A DNA stretch of 64,000 nt from Closterium sp. Naga37s-1. Taxonomy: Eukaryota > Streptophyta > Zygnematophyceae > Desmidiales > Closteriaceae. The stretch covers positions 2,083,501 through 2,147,500 of the forward strand of contig CANJKZ010000820.1 in NCBI GenBank assembly GCA_947471745.1, written 5' to 3'. Shown piece after piece: positions 41,831 through 53,107 of this stretch (the stretch's first letter is position 1; each line of letters begins with the position of its first letter). The notes below the pieces were generated by a model. The model saw only the letters and a program-made list of their open reading frames with translations, did not search any database and had not been told where the DNA came from. Position numbers and translations under genes: made by a program.

Positions 41831-42880
41831 AAGCTGCTGGGGCGACGGGGTCTCACGAGAGCGCTGCTGCTGCTGGTGCTGACCACCACCCCGACCAGCT
41901 CCACCCCCGCCGCCTCCGCCGCCTCCACCTCCACTGCCGCCCCCGCCTCCTCCACCCCCACCGCCTCCACCGCCGCCTCCACCTCCACCGCCACCACCGA
42001 AGCCCCCACGCCCTCCACCACTCCCACCCCCACCTCCTCCGCCGCCCCCACCGCCACCACCGCCGCCCCCGCCAGCCCCTCCAGTACCCTTGCCCCCCTT
42101 GCCCTTGCTGGTGCGGCGCCTCCCACTATGAGAAGACGCAGCGGCTACCGACTCAGTGCCAACGAGGTCGACAGCAGCAGCAGAGGCAACAGAGGGCAAA
42201 AGGGGGACGGGGGAGCACCCCTCAAAGAAAGGGGTACGAGGGTCACCACGAGAGGCTCCCACAGCAGTAATGCTCTTCTCCGCTGCTAGGAGGCGCTCCT
42301 CGAGGAGGTCAATAGTGAGCGTGGTGGGGCAAAGGGAGAGGAAGTGGTCCCTGACCGAGCGAAGGGTGTCAGGGAGCCGGGTGACCATGTAGTAGAGGGT
42401 GATGTACATGGGGGGGGGGTTCTTGGCGCAGAACTCAGCAGGAAGCGCAACGCGGTAGCAGGTGTCACTAGTGCGGAGGTGCGTAATGAGGTCAGCGACT
42501 GTGGCAAAAGCAGCGAGGTCAGGGAACAGGTACGGCAGCATGAGGCGGCTAAGAGCAGCAGTGGCAGGGGAGGAGTAGCGGGCAACTACAGCGTCGTACA
42601 GGGTCTTAGCGCTCTTGTACTGACTAAAATGCGCGCGCTCAGTGGTCGGCAGGTGACTACGCACAGCAAGGCGAGCAGAAGCATCGCGCGTGGTCCACTG
42701 CGAGCGAACAGCACTGTCAGCATCAGCAGCAGGGGCAGTAGAGGCACCAGACGTGAGATCGTACAGCGAGAGACCGTCTTTGCTATCGCACTGCAGGAAA
42801 AGCTGCAGGTCATCGAGCCAAACCTCAAAGTCGACAGCTCGACCCTCAGCATCGAAGGTAAGGACAGTGGGACTAGCCAT
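41830..42880 (-). pseudogene. F gag
   Basis: Begins with the ATG at 42880 (MASPTVLTFDAEGRAVDFEV). The UBN2-like gag core contains WLDDLQLFLQCD, WTTRDASARLAVRSHLP, YDAVVARYSSPATAALSRLM and LITHLRTSDTCYRVALPAEF. It ends with a lysine-rich stretch and a long polyglycine tract, then TPSPQQLREWYAARQ. There is no canonical CX2CX4HX4C knuckle. The matching Gag of C starts at 55771. Confidence 0.88.
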
Positions 42881-42889
42881 GACAGCAGT

Positions 42890-43740
42890 AGCAGCAGGCT
42901 AGCAGCAGTAGCAGCAGAAGCAGGCTAGCAGTAGCAGTAGCAGGAGGGGCGCGGCTCGGCAGTGCGCTTACCAGGGGCGGGTGGGTAGACGCCCGCAATT
43001 GGAGGGGCAGGGCCGAGGTGCGCCGGGAGGAGCAGAGCCGCGACACAGCGGCAGGGCAGGGCCGCACCTCGGCTGCAGGGCAGGGCCGGGACCGCGGCGG
43101 CGGCTGCAAGGAACGGCGGCGGCGGCCGACACAGCAGCGGCGGCGATCACGGCGGCGGTGGCTGCAGTGACGGCGGCGGCGGCGGCGTGCACGGCGGCGG
43201 CTGCTGCAGTGACGGCGGCGGCGGCGGCGATCCCGGTAGCGGCGGCGGCAGTCACGGCAGCGGCGGCAGCAGCCGTCACGGTAGGTGCGGCGGCGGCGAG
43301 CAGAAGCGGCCGCAGCTGCAGGCGCGACGGTAGCTGCTGCTGCAGTAGGGACGGCAACGGCAGCTGCTGCAGGGGCGGCAGCTGTGGCCGGCGACGACGG
43401 GGCGGCAGAGCCGCGAAGGGGCCGCGAAGGACCAGGAGAGGGCCGCAAGGGCCGCGAAGGGGGCCGCGAAGGGCCGTGAGGAGGGCCGCGACGGGCCGCG
43501 AAGGGGCCGCGAAGGGCCGTGAGAGGGCCGCGAAGGGCCGTAAGAGGGCCGCAAAGGGCCGGGAGGGGGGCCGCGACGAGTCGCGACGAGGCCGCGAAGG
43601 GGCCGCTAGAAGGGGCCGCGAAGGGCCGTTAGAGGGGGCCGCGAAGGGGGGGGGGCGCTAAGGGCAGAGGGCGCGACGGGAGGGCAGGCGCACGGGGCGC
43701 AACGAAGGCCAGCGCGAAGCGCGCTTCGGGCAGGTAAGGA
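42890..43740 (-). repeat. F leader: GGC and GCCGCGAAGG repeats
   Basis: Trinucleotide-like GGCGGC/GCAGC arrays (about 43080-43300) and GGGCCGCGAAGG units (about 43420-43640) between the primer site and gag. Open frames here are compositional. Confidence 0.7.
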
Positions 43741-43812
43741 AAATATATATATTTTCGTAGTGGTGGGCCCTAAAAAAACACCGGTCCCGCTAGGGAACCT
43801 GCTCTGAAACCA

Positions 43813-43942
43813 TGTGAGAAAGTAGAAGAGGAATGAATGGGACTAGAAACGAGATGAGTACAAATATGAAACCCTAGATTGTTGTACCCCTTAGTGTCTA
43901 CCCCACTATAGCCTACAGCGACTAAGTAATATAAATCTGACA
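43813..43942 (-). repeat. F 5' LTR
   Basis: 130 bp, identical by eye to 36573-36702. The adjoining GATAT duplication is at 43943-43947. Confidence 0.95.
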
Positions 43943-43947
43943 GATAT

Positions 43948-44225
43948 GAGTGAGTGCACCTCTGGAGAGAGTGGAGTGCATGGAGTTGATGTCAAAACAT
44001 TATATGCTTTCTATCTTTCTAGGATATGTAGGGGTTATCATCAGGGCTGACGTTTCAAAAAGCGCCTCCCTGATTTCGACCCTCAAGTTTTTTTTTTTTT
44101 TTTTTTTTTTTACTGTGATGGCACTTCGGCCGCAAAATGATGAGTCTGTGAGTGTTACAAAGAATCAGTGTTGAAAAAAACGCAACTCTGGGCCTTCAGG
44201 GTTAAAGAAATGAAGTCAGAGTCGC

Positions 44226-44264
<39 letters not shown>

Positions 44265-44371
44265 GCTGGTTTGTTGGCGAGGCGGAGAGAATGCGTCAGC
44301 TTGGTGGGCTTCAAGTGGTGAGAAGGCATGTTGCAAGACGCCAGTGGCGAATGCAAGTGGCTCGATCTGGC
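43948..44371. other. No gene; two long poly-T tracts
   Basis: T-runs of about 22 bp (near 44088-44110) and about 36 bp (near 44226-44262). On the minus strand these are poly-A and could be tails of retroposed copies, but no body is recognised. Confidence 0.5.
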
Positions 44372-44716
44372 TGTCAGAATCCCAACCACTAGATCATTGG
44401 GATAAAAGGGCTTGTTAAGTAGCGGGCCAGTGCGCCCATAACCCCCCAGGCCAACGTGCCTGTAACCCTTCCCTAGGATCAATCGGGGATCTCCAGTGGA
44501 CCTCTGACACCCCCCCGCACTGGGATGCCCGAAGTGCACACACTGGGATTCGAACCCGAGACCTTCGCTCTGATACCATGTCAGAGTCCCAACCACTAGA
44601 CCATTGGGATAAAAGGGCTTGTTAAGTAGCGGGTCAGTGCGCCCATAACCCCCCAGGCCAACGTGCCTGTAACCCTTCCCTAGGATCAATCGGGGATCTC
44701 CAGTGGACCTCTGACA
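44372..44716 (-). mobile_element. TRIM-like mini LTR retrotransposon, copy 2 (complete)
   Basis: Two 138-bp repeats (44372-44509, 44579-44716), each TGTCAGA ... CTCTGACA, enclose only 69 bp. On the minus strand the interior starts with primer site TGGTATCAGAGC (44578-44567) and ends with a C/G-rich polypurine run. This is the structure of TRIM/SMART elements. The 5-bp flanks are CTGGC and GTGGC. The wider flanks match 13 of 15 bases (GTGGCTCGATCTGGC against GTGGCGCGATCTTGC), which is longer than a normal LTR duplication. The related copy is at 5580-5846. Confidence 0.88.
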
Positions 44717-45259
44717 GTGGCGCGATCTTGCACGTGCCAACTGGGCGAGCTGCCAAGCAACTGAGATGGCAGTGACTCACGTAACTTGCTCGGCAACATA
44801 AAATTTCAACCAACAAATGAGCACCAGTTTCACTTTCACACGTTTTGGCGCGGGGAAAGCTCGATTTCAGCACCAAATGTGCGATAATTTACATGAATTG
44901 AGATATTCTCTCACCGATTCACTGTCTAATTGACTGATTCGTTGGGCGATCCGCAAAAAAACGTCATTTGGCTCTTTGTGATATACCCGACAATTGAGTG
45001 CACTCGGTTGTCCCAGACGCGCAGCGCGTTTTGCTCACGTGCTGGAACCTTACTCCCCCCTCAGAGGTGGGTATATCGAGAGGAAGTTTCCTGGAAACTT
45101 CCTCCCGAACTCGCATTCAGGGTCCATATGATCGATACTCTGTAGTAACAGGCTCCACAAAATCTAGAGTCTGAAGTACATTACATAGAAATCAGGGCCC
45201 CTAAAACAATAACTCCGAAGCACTCAAGAACAGGAACTAAACTAATCTGAGATTGCAGC
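44717..45259. other. No gene recognised
   Basis: No convincing coding frame, repeat or site between the TRIM copy and the presumed start of copia D. Confidence 0.5.
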
Positions 45260-45479
45260 CTCCAGTGCCTAGACACTCTAAACTAATCAGAGTATTTAGT
45301 CTAATAGCGCCAGCCCTGATTATCCTTAGAGGGTACACCACATTTCTCGACACTGTCGTACCCCCCCCCCTTACCTAATCGATCATCCTTCTCACTAGAT
45401 TCTAACATGGTTTAAGAGACTAGGCCGTTTCTAGACCTTAGGAACTAGTTTTTAAAAGGGCCCACCATTAGAATTTCGC

Positions 45480-46261
45480 TTGCTTGTCCGTTCTGCCCTG
45501 CCCTGCCCGTCGCGCTGCCCGCTTGCTGCCTAGCGCGCGACCTGCGTGCTGCCTGCTGCAAGCGCGCTGCCTCCCTGCACGCACGCTGCCTGCTGCCTGG
45601 CGCATTGCCCGCCCGCGAGCCTGCGCCCCTACCCGCGCGCTCTGCCTTCCCACGAGCGCTCTGCCTGCCCGCAAGCACCACTGCGCCCCTGCCCGCGAGC
45701 ACCATTGCTCCCCTGCCCGCAAGCACCACTACGCCCCTGCCCGCGAGCACCACTGCGCCCCTGCTCGCTCGCGCTGCCCGCCAGCAGCCTACGCTCGACC
45801 TGCTCCCTGCCCGCGCGCACCCCACGTGCACCCCGCGCGCACTCACGCGCACCCTGCCTGCACCCTGCCCGTCCGCGCTGCTGCACGCTGCTGTTGTCAC
45901 TTCCGCAGCTGCGACTACTGCATGCGCTGCTGCTGCTGCTAAGCGCTGCTGCATGCGCTGCTGCTGCTAAGCACTGCCGCTACTGCTGCTGCTGCATGCG
46001 CTACTGCAGCTGCGCTAAGCCCTGCCGAGGCCGCGCTGCACTGCCCTTAGGCCCGCGCGCCGCCCTGCCCTGCAGCCCGCGAGCCGCGCTACCCTGCCCT
46101 TAGGCCCGCGCACCTGCTGCCCAGCGCGCCGCTCGCGCTGCTCGCCAGCTGCCTGCGCCCAGCCTGCGCCCTACCCGCGGACCCTGCCCTGCCCTGCCCG
46201 TGCGCGCTGCTGCTGCTCCCACCTACACACCTACTGCTAAGCGCACTGCTGCCGCTAAGCG

Positions 46262-46295
<34 letters not shown>

Positions 46296-46650
46296 AAGCG
46301 CTGATGCTGCTGCGCTCTGCCCTGTCTCGCCGCGCCGCCTTGCAGCATTGCCCAGCCCCACTGGGCCGCCCCGCTGCTGCTGTTGCTATTGCTACTGCTG
46401 CTATTGCTCAGCTGCTGCTGCTGCTGCTACTGCTCAGCTGCTGCTGCTGCTGCTAGGCTGCTGTTGCCACCTGTGCTGCTGCTACTGAGCTATTACTGCC
46501 GCCTACGCTATTACTGCCACTGCTGCTGTTACTGCGCTAGCCCATGCTCTGCTGCCCACGCACCCTACTGGCATCCATGCCATAGCGACCATCGCTACTT
46601 CTACAGCTGCAGCTACAGCAGTTGCTACTACCGCCCTTGCACCACTACTA
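45480..46650 (+). repeat. D leader: CTG/CCTGCC-rich low-complexity sequence
   Basis: CCTGCCCGC-type repeats (about 45500-45860) grade into GCTGCTGCTG arrays (about 45930-46530). Open frames on both strands are compositional, so no gene is called. Confidence 0.7.
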
Positions 46651-46669
46651 CTGACTATCACTGCCTGTC

Positions 46670-49600
46670 ATGACCACTATCACGGTCGTAGCAGCGTCTA
46701 GGGGTGGACAACAGCAGCCACTGCCTGACCCGGACACTCTCTCACCGCAGCAGCTTCGCGAGTGGGTTATTCAGCGAGGCCAACCTGGTGGTGGAGGTAA
46801 TCATGCTGGAGATGCTGGACAGCAGCGGCAGCCTGCGCACCCGAACACTTTCTTGCCACAGCAGATTCGTGACTGGATCGTTAAGCGCGGTCGTCCAGGT
46901 GGTAGAGGTAATGGTTTTATGAGTACTGGACAGCGGCGGCAGCAGCGTCAGCATGAGATTTTCTTCACGAGGCATCCCTTGTTATGTAGAGGCTGCTGCT
47001 CTACGTGCTAGTGAGTCTGCTGCCGCTCTAGGTGCTAGTGAGTCTGCTGCAGCTCTAGGTGCTAGTGCATCTACCGCCACTGGTCCTGCCTCAGCTGAGG
47101 CCTTGCACACTTTCACACTTGACTCAGGAGCGTTACATTGCTTCTTTTGTGATTGCACCACAGTCACACAGCTCGCAACACCTGTCCAAGTCTCACTGGC
47201 TGACCCCACTAGGGGCCCGATAGTAGCGCGAGCCTCCACTGTCCTCTCGTGTCTAGCAGTCCCCTCTGGCTCTCTTTCAGGCCTCCACCTCCCCTCGTTC
47301 TCCACGAACTTGGTGAGCAACGCAGTCCTTCAAGATGTTTGGGTTGATACCTTTATCCCTGGAGGGCAGCGTGTGGCGATTTGTACGTGCTCCCGGCCTG
47401 GATGTCACCTTGCTACGTTCAATCGGCAGCCCAGGTCCAGTCTGTACACCCTGACCATTGCGTTTGCACAGGTGGGTGCGTCAGGTCAGGTGGCTGCGTT
47501 GAGTCAGGTGTCTGCGTCTAGTCCGCTCGCTACATCGTGCTCGTATCGGGTACTCTCCCACCAGACTCCTCTCTGGCACCACCGACTCGGTCACCCCTCT
47601 TTGCCGCGTCTCCGCAGCATGCAATCCCGTCTCCTTGTCTCTGGCCTTCCCAGGTCCCTGCCCCCCCTCCCGCGCTCGCCTGCCCCGCCATGCCTTCCCT
47701 GCGTCGAGGGGCGGCAGCGCGCCGCTCCTCACTCCTCGTTTCCTCCGACCACTGCTCCTTTGCAGACTCTCCACATGGATGTGTGGGACCCGGCCCCTGT
47801 CAGTGGGACGGGCCAGGAGCACTACTTCCTGGTGGTCATTGACGACTACACGCGCTACACCACGGTCTTCCCCTTACAACAGCAGTGTGTTTTGATCCCC
47901 TGGATCCGCGCTACCCGTCACCAGCTGCGCGAGAGGTTTCGGCGGGACCTTCCAGTCCTGCGTCTGCACTCTGACAGGGGCGGTGAGTTCCTTCGGGCCT
48001 CCTTGCGGATTTCTGTCGAGAAGAGGGCATCATCAACTTGTTCATGCTTCCGGCCTCTCCGCAGCAAAATGGATTGCTGAGTGTCGCATTGGCCTGATCA
48101 TAGAGGTTGCTCGTACCTCCATGATCCATGCGGATGCTCCCCATTTTCTGTGGCCGTTTGCAGTCCAATACGCTACGCATCAGCTCAACCTCTGGCCCTC
48201 TGTCTCTTTGCCAGAGACCTCGCCCACACTCCGTTGGACGGGAGAGGTTGGCGATGCATCGGCGTTTCGGGTCTGGGACACGCTCTCCCTTGTTCGCGAT
48301 ACCACCGCGAGCAAGCTCTCTCCTCGCACTGTCCGCTGCGCCTTCCTGGGCTTCCCCACCGATGCCCCGCCATGGCAGTTTTACCACCCTCGCTCGCGTT
48401 GCGTCTTCTCCTCCCAGGACATCCCCTTTGACGAGTCGGTCTGTTTCTACAGGCCCCACCCGCACGCGTCCCACCCGGTCCCCCTGGCGCCTCTCTTCCT
48501 GGTACCAGTTCCCCCCCCGGTAGACCCCCTCCCCCCATAGGGTCCTGCTCCCTCAGGTGTCTCTCAGGTAGACCCACCCCCCTTGGTTGAGCCTTTGGTG
48601 ATCTCCTCTGACACCTCTTGCCCAGTAGAGGGGGGTGACCCCGCTACCAACGACACAGCGACCGCTCGTCGCTCTCCACGCTAGGAGACTCCTCCTGGTT
48701 TTCCGCCTCGACCGTCTTCACCGCCTCTGCAGCCTGTAGCTGTGGACACTGGTGCTACTGGGGGTGGTGACACTGGAGGTGAAGATGCAAGAGGTGCTGG
48801 TCCTGGGGGTGCTGAGACTGGGGGTGAGGGTTCTGGGGTTGCTGACTCTGGGGTTGGTGGCTCTGGGGGTGCTGCAAGTCCTAGTGGTGTTGGGGCCGTG
48901 GGTGCTTCTACTGCAGGTCCTGGCGTTGGACAGCAGCAGCCGCCTAGTCGACTCGAGACGCCCTCACCGCAGCAGCTTCGTGAGTGGGTCGTTCGGTGAG
49001 GCTACTTTGGTGTTGGAGCTTGGAGTTTTACAGCTACTCGAGCTGCTGGTCCTGCAGGTGCTTGGGGTGCTGGAGCTGGCGGAGCTGGAGGTGCTGGTGC
49101 TGCTAGAGCTGGAGGTACTGGAGTTGCTGGAGGTGCTGGTACTGCTGGCACTGGAGGTGCTAGAGCTGGAGGTACTAGAGCTGCTGGAGCTGGAGGTATT
49201 GGAGGTGTTGGTGCTGTTGGTACTAGAGGTGCTGGAGGTGCTACTGGTGCTGGAGGCGCTGGAGCTGGAGGTATTGGAGGTGCTGGAGCTGCTGGTCCTG
49301 GAGGTGCTTATACTAGAGGTGCTGCAGCTGGGAGCTAGTGGTGCTGCTGACACTGGAGGTGCTGGAGGTGCTGGAGGTTCTGGAGGTACTATTGGTGCTG
49401 GAGGCACTGGAGCTGGAGGTGCTGGAGTTGCTGGTGCTAGAGGTGCTGGTGCTGCTGGTGCTGGAGGTGTTGGAGCTGCTGACGGTACGAGTACTGCCCT
49501 GTGCCGACCGTTTTTCTACCCGCAGCCGCAGTCGTCCATGCCGCCACTGGACTCGGTCCTTGCCAGGTTCTTAGTCTCCCGTCTTCCACTTGCCTCACTC

Positions 49601-50243
49601 CACCTCTCCTGTGTCCACGGACAGACCAATCTCACCCACAGCTATTGTCTGGCTCCCCACTGCCTGCTCCTGCTCCTCACACTGAGGTGACTGAGTCCGT
49701 GACTGAGCGTCGTGAGCCTGAGACTCGTGCTTCCACACCTGTTCCTGCTCGTCGTATCGCTCGTCCTTGTCCTCCTGCTGTCCTATGCACTCACGTTATG
49801 GCACTTCGTCCTTTCCTCTGTTCCACATCGTGTTGCCCTGCTGTCTCCTCCCGCGTCCTCTCTTCCTGTCCCAGCGTCCGACCTTACTCGTGTTGTCAGT
49901 CCTACTGTCACTCGTCTCCTCGCTACTGTCGTCACTGACCCTGGTTTTGAGTCCACTGGTGCGTTTGCCCTTGTCACTGAGCTCGTCGACTTTGCTGCTA
50001 GGAGTCATTTAAACTACGTCGCGAGTCTTGTTACTGACTCGGAGTCTGACTGTCCTCCGTCCATCCGGGGTGAGCCTGCCCTTGGCAATGACGTCCCTGA
50101 GGACAGGCATTTTGAGCTTGAGTGTCTCGCGGCCGCTTTACCTCGTTTCGCATCCATGCTGCTTTGCCCTGATGGAGACCCAAATGCACTTGACATCCCT
50201 ACCCCGCGCTCTTACGCTGAGGCGATCGCGAGTGAGTACTCCT
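46670..50243 (+). pseudogene. D protease, integrase and linker
   Basis: Two modules, LSPQQLREWVIQRGQPGG and LPQQIRDWIVKRGRPGG (about 46740-46900), precede Ala-Leu-Gly-Ala repeats. A worn protease block follows (TFTLDSGALHCFF, about 47115), then the pre-integrase LWHHRLGHPSLPRL and an integrase core with MDVWDPAPV, VIDDYTRYTTVFPL and LHSDRGGEF (about 47775-47990). WQFYHPRSR is recognisable near 48375. The linker (about 48740-49480) is GGTGCTGGAG-type repeat with a third module, TPSPQQLREWVVR. The segment ends at RSYAEAIASEYS, the RT entry block. Broken. Confidence 0.8.
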
Positions 50244-50912
50244 TGTTGAATGCACGTCATTCTGAGTGCATGTCATCCTAACGTCCTGCCGAGTGCTCGT
50301 GCTATTTGTGCTTGCATGATTTGCATGAGCATATGTCATTGCGCACGGCTGTTGGATATTATCATCTCTGTGTTTTTCTCCAATGCTTGATCATGCAGGA
50401 GAAATCCAGAGCTTTCCAACGATACCAAGATCGCCTTATTCCGACCAAGATCGCCCAAGTTACAAGATTTCCAAGACTTGGACGACTTTTGGATTGGGGT
50501 GGCTAGAAGTTTCTAGCATGGGTTGCAAATGTTGCAACACCTAGGCAAAATCCAACTAGATTGGATTTTGCATGTGACACCTCAAGGACCTCATGATGAG
50601 GGTTGCATTCTTGCTGCTAGGAAGGTTCCTACAATTCTTCCCTAGCTCTTGGAGAACCCCTTCCCTCTCATGGTTCTCTTGGAGTCCCCAACTCCAACTT
50701 TCTATGCCTTAATGCTTGTACTTCCTCCACTATTCTAGTCATGCGGCTGCTAGACGTTTTTACTTGGTTCTCACTCTATAGACCATCTTAACGACTGATT
50801 GATCTTGGAGATGGTAGCTAAGCCTAAGGCGCACAATCCTACCAAGCGGATTTGCGTTTAGTAGAGAAATGAGTTCGTCTTAAGCTCTCAAAGTGACGGA
50901 TCCTGAACAACA
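50244..50912 (+). mobile_element. Solo LTR inserted in copia D
   Basis: 669 bp beginning TGTTGAATGC and ending GAACAACA, with the short TGTTG/CAACA inverted ends. It is flanked by exact 5-bp duplications CTCCT (50239-50243, 50913-50917). The D reading resumes directly after it. There is no internal coding region, so it is a solo LTR left by recombination between two LTRs. The family is not seen elsewhere in the window. Strand is arbitrary. Confidence 0.85.
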
Positions 50913-51338
50913 CTCCTCTCAGTGGCAGACAGCCATGGACGCAGAGATGGCTTCCTGAAAGTCCACAGTGAAGGGGCGATGGCGCTAGTGAAGGGGCGGA
51001 GCTGCAAGAGAGACACACCTGCACTGGCCGGGGTGAGCTGCGGAGCTATCTTGGCTTGCAGATCACCCGAGACAGAGCACGGCACACCATCGCCTTTACT
51101 CAGCCACACATGGTGCACCAGGTCCTTCAGCGCTTTGGCTTTCGGTACTCCTCGCCACATCCCACTCCTTTGCCTACAAGCCACTCTCTCTCAGCTCCAC
51201 CTTAGGACGAGTCCGTAGAGCCGAGTGGTCCGTATGCAGAGCTTGTGGGTTGCCTCATGTACCTGATGACGTGCACACGACCTGACCTCGCGTACCCTCT
51301 CAGCCTCCTGGCTCACTACGTGGCTCCTGGTAGACACC
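50913..51338 (+). pseudogene. D reverse transcriptase fragment
   Basis: Continues the RT entry block (SQWQTAMDAEM) after the solo LTR. It then carries YLGLQITRDRA-like and LVGCLMYLMTCTRPDLAYPL-like segments as far as the gypsy-2 LTR. Broken and short. Confidence 0.7.
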
Positions 51339-51708
51339 TGTGAGAGTACGACGGCTTATGCTGGCTTTGCTAGCTTGCCTAGGCTTTATTATGCTCTATC
51401 TAGCTTGAGTTTTATTTATCATGCATAGATATGCTTGATTTCCTAGGTTAGGTGCATTCCTATATTTTATTATAGTTATAGCACCGAACCAGGTTACGTG
51501 TACCGAACTCAAGCCTATTCGGTTTCCACCGAATTGCTTTCTACTGAGTTCGGGAAGGGTCTGTTCGGGACGCTTCGCGACCCTCAGAACCTTCGCGTAA
51601 CACCTGGTTACGGGGCCTTGTGTCGAGCCTATATATAGCCTCGTGTTGTACCCAGGTGATCAATTCAATTCAAACTCTCTTTTCTGAGCTCGATCCTAGA
51701 TCCTCACA
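51339..51708 (+). repeat. Gypsy-2 5' LTR
   Basis: 370 bp with TGTGAG/CTCACA inverted ends. A TATATATAGCC box near 51630 is a plausible promoter TATA element. Confidence 0.8.
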
Positions 51709-52103
51709 CTTGGTATCAGAGCCTGTTTTCACGCGAAGTTTTTCGACCGCTAAAACCTAGCTTTTAAAACCGCGGGGGCGACGACGGAAAGCGCTGATTT
51801 CGGGTACGTAAACCAGTTCCGCTCTATTTTTTAACGTCCCCCTCGAACCGGTTTTCGAACACTCCTCAGAATCGATTCGAATCTCAACGGCCCTGGGAAT
51901 TTCGCCCCAAAAAGTTGGAATTGGGAGCGTCGGATCGAATTTCTTCTCAACGGCCGAGATCGGACGCGAATTTCGACTAAGGGAGAATTACGCAACCTAC
52001 AGAATCAGCGCTCGTTATTTCTACAGTCGATTCGACTCACAGTAAGATGACCAGCGCCTAGAATTCAATTATTTTCGTCGCAAATCTTCCTATAAATCGC
52101 CAC

Positions 52104-52749
52104 ATGGAGGAAAATGGTGATAATTTCGTACGAAAAAATACGGAGTTACACATCGACTTGGACCAGACGCGAGCGGCACTCCAGCGAATAGAGGAGCTTC
52201 TCGCGAACCAGTCGGCAGCCGCCACGGCAGCGACGAACGCAGCGGCGAATGCAGCAGCGACGTCAGCAGCAGCAGCGGCTACACCGACACTTCACCCAGC
52301 AGCAGCGGCAGCAGCTACAGTGAATCTTGAGGCGGCACGTCCGAGGCTACCGGAGACATTCGATCCGAATGCTAGAGATACCGACGTCCGTCGATTCATT
52401 GCGACCCTCGAAATTTACTTCGAGGCCGTTGGCTGTACGACCCCGACACATGATGCAATGCGAATTCGGCTCGCAGCGACAATGTTACGAGGCCCAGCGC
52501 TCGAGTGGATTTACAATAGCAACGAGGTCCGAGGTGAGGGGTCATGGACGCAGTTTCGGGAAGCGTTAATTCAACGTTTCGAACCAATCAACTCCAGATA
52601 CATGGCGCGGCAGAAGATTCATCGGTATAAACAGTTCGGCAGTGTAACACAGTACACACAGCAGATGGAGAGCCTCTTCAACCGAATTACCGACCTGACC
52701 GAAGGGGAAAAAATCCAAGCGTATACTGAGGGGCTAAAAATGGAAGTCC
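52104..52749 (+). CDS. Gypsy-2 gag, N-terminal part
   Basis: About 215 residues from the ATG at 52104 until the copia B insertion. It has a coiled-coil N-terminus (LDQTRAALQRIEELLANQSA), a long Ala-rich stretch, and then a retrotransposon gag domain with RRFIATLEIYFEAVGC, LRGPALEWIYNSN, WTQFREALIQRFEPINSRYM and YTQQMESLFNRITDL. The zinc knuckle and pol would follow beyond the insertion. It differs strongly from the gypsy-1 gag, so this is a separate lineage. Confidence 0.85.
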
Positions 52750-52875
52750 TGTCAGAAACAAGAAGTGATGAACTAGAAACATTTGGGAGTACAAGTATGA
52801 AACACTAGAGAAATGTACCCCCTAAAGGCTAACCCACTGTAGCCTACACAGCAGTAACATATATAATGTTTGACA
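52750..52875 (-). repeat. B 3' LTR
   Basis: 126 bp. On the minus strand it runs TGTCAAACATTATATATG to TTGTTTCTGACA and is preceded by the polypurine junction TATGGGGGTG. Confidence 0.88.
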
Positions 52876-53107
52876 CACCCCCATAGGCTAAGTAGGGGAG
52901 AGCAAGGGGTCACAGGACCAGTCAAGAAAGACAAAGCAAGCTCAGGGTGGATCACAACGTCACCACACACTCTGAGCACAAGCAAAGGGTCACAAGGCCA
53001 GTTCACATGCAGAGGCATATATGCAACACAAACAACACAGTGATCTCGACCTAGCAAAGCAAACAAGCAGGTATATATATATATAGAGATCACAGTACAG
53101 GCAAAGC

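Larger units (their letters stand above)
36573..43942 (-). mobile_element. Ty1/copia element F, very recent insertion
   Basis: The 130-bp LTRs (36573-36702, 43813-43942) appear identical, and GATAT is duplicated exactly (36568-36572, 43943-43947). On the minus strand the primer site TGGTTTCAGAGC begins at 43812, and 42 nt later comes GGGCCCACCAC. All usual parts are present in order: leader, gag, Cys/His module, protease, integrase, hypervariable linker, RT and RNase H, then a polypurine junction. At 7.37 kb it is the most complete copia copy in the window, but its coding region is broken, with a few breaks. Confidence 0.94.
45260..51338 (+). mobile_element. Ty1/copia element D, old and incomplete
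   Basis: A worn 5' LTR ends at 45407 (AGATTCTAACA), followed by primer-like TGGTTTAAGAGAC and GGGCCCACC at 45458-45466. The LTR start near 45260 is approximate. Parts seen are a low-complexity leader, LREWY modules, protease, integrase, a repetitive linker and a short RT segment. It is interrupted by a solo LTR (50244-50912), and its right end is lost at the gypsy-2 LTR (51339). Broken, with many breaks; the oldest-looking of the copies whose lineage matches A1 and F. Confidence 0.8.
51339..52749 (+). mobile_element. Ty3/gypsy element (gypsy-2), 5' part
   Basis: The 5' LTR is 51339-51708 (TGTGAGAGTACG to GATCCTCACA). A primer site TGGTATCAGAGCC starts at 51711 and a gag frame follows. The element is cut at 52750 by the 3' LTR of copia B; its remainder would lie beyond B, outside the window. 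It inserted into the copia D fragment. Confidence 0.85.
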
